Assembly (NCBI GenBank): GCA_012510305.1
Contig: JAAZIE010000299.1
Span: forward strand, 1 to 6,007
Reading direction: 5' to 3'
Length of the DNA: 6,007 nucleotides
DNA from: Bacillota bacterium
GTDB taxonomy: Bacteria; Bacillota; Dethiobacteria; DTU022
Positions 5,673 through 6,007 of this stretch are shown in pieces; positions within the stretch are counted from its first letter, which is position 1, and the number at the start of each line of letters is the position of its first letter. Position numbers and translations under genes: made by a program. The notes beneath the pieces were generated by a model that had not been told where the DNA came from, did no database searches, and worked only from the letters and a program-made list of their open reading frames with translations.

Positions 5673-6007
5673 AGATGATCCGGCTGTCTTTGCTGGAGGA
5701 CTTTCCGTAAATAAAGGCATGCACAGGGTGCTTGAAGGGATTACTTTCACCGTAGAGAGTGGTGAAATGATCGGCATTACCGGCCCCAACGGAGGCGGCA
5801 AAACCACTCTTTTACGGACCCTGCTCGGACTGGAGAAGCCTTTTGCAGGCAGGTCGGCATTGTTGGGTAATCCTTCTTGGAGACTGGGACCGGTGAGAGA
5901 AAAGATCGGTTACGTTCCCCAAAACCGATCTCACAACCGCCGTTTTCCCCTTTCGGTTTCCGACGTTGTTAGAATGGGGTTTTTTTCTTCACGCACACTG
6001 CTGAAAC
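5656..6007 (+). CDS. Metal ABC transporter ATP-binding protein, ZnuC/MntB type (partial, cut by right edge)
   Basis: The 117 visible codons are the N-terminal part of an ABC ATPase that would power metal import from the cytoplasmic face. After a short lead come LSVNKGMHRVLEGITFTVESG, the Walker A motif GPNGGGKTT (43-51, Lys49), and the Q-loop region IGYVPQN with Gln89. Signature, Walker B and H-loop lie beyond the window. The order and the ITGPNGGGKTTLLRTLLGL core are typical of ATPases paired with cluster 9 binding proteins. The ATG at 5656 is the first possible start, because an in-frame TAA lies at 5650-5652. It overlaps the binding-protein gene by 17 bases and has only a weak ribosome site, suggesting translational coupling. 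A permease gene would be expected just downstream. Confidence 0.93.
   Translation, partial: MLSQNRDDPAVFAGGLSVNKGMHRVLEGITFTVESGEMIGITGPNGGGKTTLLRTLLGLEKPFAGRSALLGNPSWRLGPVREKIGYVPQNRSHNRRFPLSVSDVVRMGFFSSRTLLK

Noticed and set aside
5675..5677. ATG at 5675 as the ATPase start
   Set aside because: It is out of frame with the Walker A-containing reading frame.
1..6007. CRISPR array, tRNA, rRNA, transposon or phage genes
   Set aside because: No direct-repeat/spacer pattern, no cloverleaf-like or rRNA sequence, no transposase or integrase motifs seen on either strand.

Overview
The window looks like chromosomal DNA of a Gram-positive, probably anaerobic bacterium of the phylum Bacillota (clostridial or Peptococcaceae/Syntrophomonadaceae-like). 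The pointers are strong GGAGG-type ribosome binding sites, sigma-A promoters in AT-rich intergenic DNA between moderately GC-rich genes, a putative lipoprotein metal-binding protein of the kind used where there is no periplasm, a clostridial-looking acyl-CoA ligase, and cohesin/dockerin-type modules. This placement is inferred from gene style, not from a marker gene.

Layout. Positions 2316 to 1 (minus strand) hold the first 772 codons of a large secreted or membrane-anchored protein: an N-terminal signal/anchor, a cohesin-like beta-sandwich region, an acidic proline-containing linker, then six fibronectin type III-like repeats of about 90 residues. The gene runs off the left edge. Positions 2317-2753 are a mostly AT-rich gap containing a short plus-strand remnant of a dockerin (one intact Ca-binding repeat and probably the tail of another, separated by an apparent one-base frameshift), followed by a strong hairpin terminator. 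Positions 4460 to 2754 (minus strand) encode a complete 568-residue AMP-forming acyl-CoA synthetase with its own promoter. Positions 4461-4730 form a divergent promoter region. From 4731 rightward lies a metal-uptake ABC transporter operon: a ZnuA/MntA-type substrate-binding lipoprotein (313 aa), then the start of its ATPase, which overlaps it by 17 bases and is cut by the right edge. A permease gene would be expected next.

How the parts work together. The only clear functional unit is the metal transporter operon. Its promoter is close to consensus and carries a small inverted repeat over the -35 element that may be an operator. The acyl-CoA ligase is divergently transcribed and appears functionally unrelated. 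The modular surface protein and the dockerin remnant sit head to head, which suggests this locus once held, or lies near, other cohesin/dockerin-type surface proteins. I see no CRISPR array, tRNA, rRNA, transposase or phage gene. Nothing here amounts to a clearly new system; the most unusual items are the modular cohesin-like/FnIII protein next to the decayed dockerin, and the possible metal-responsive operator.
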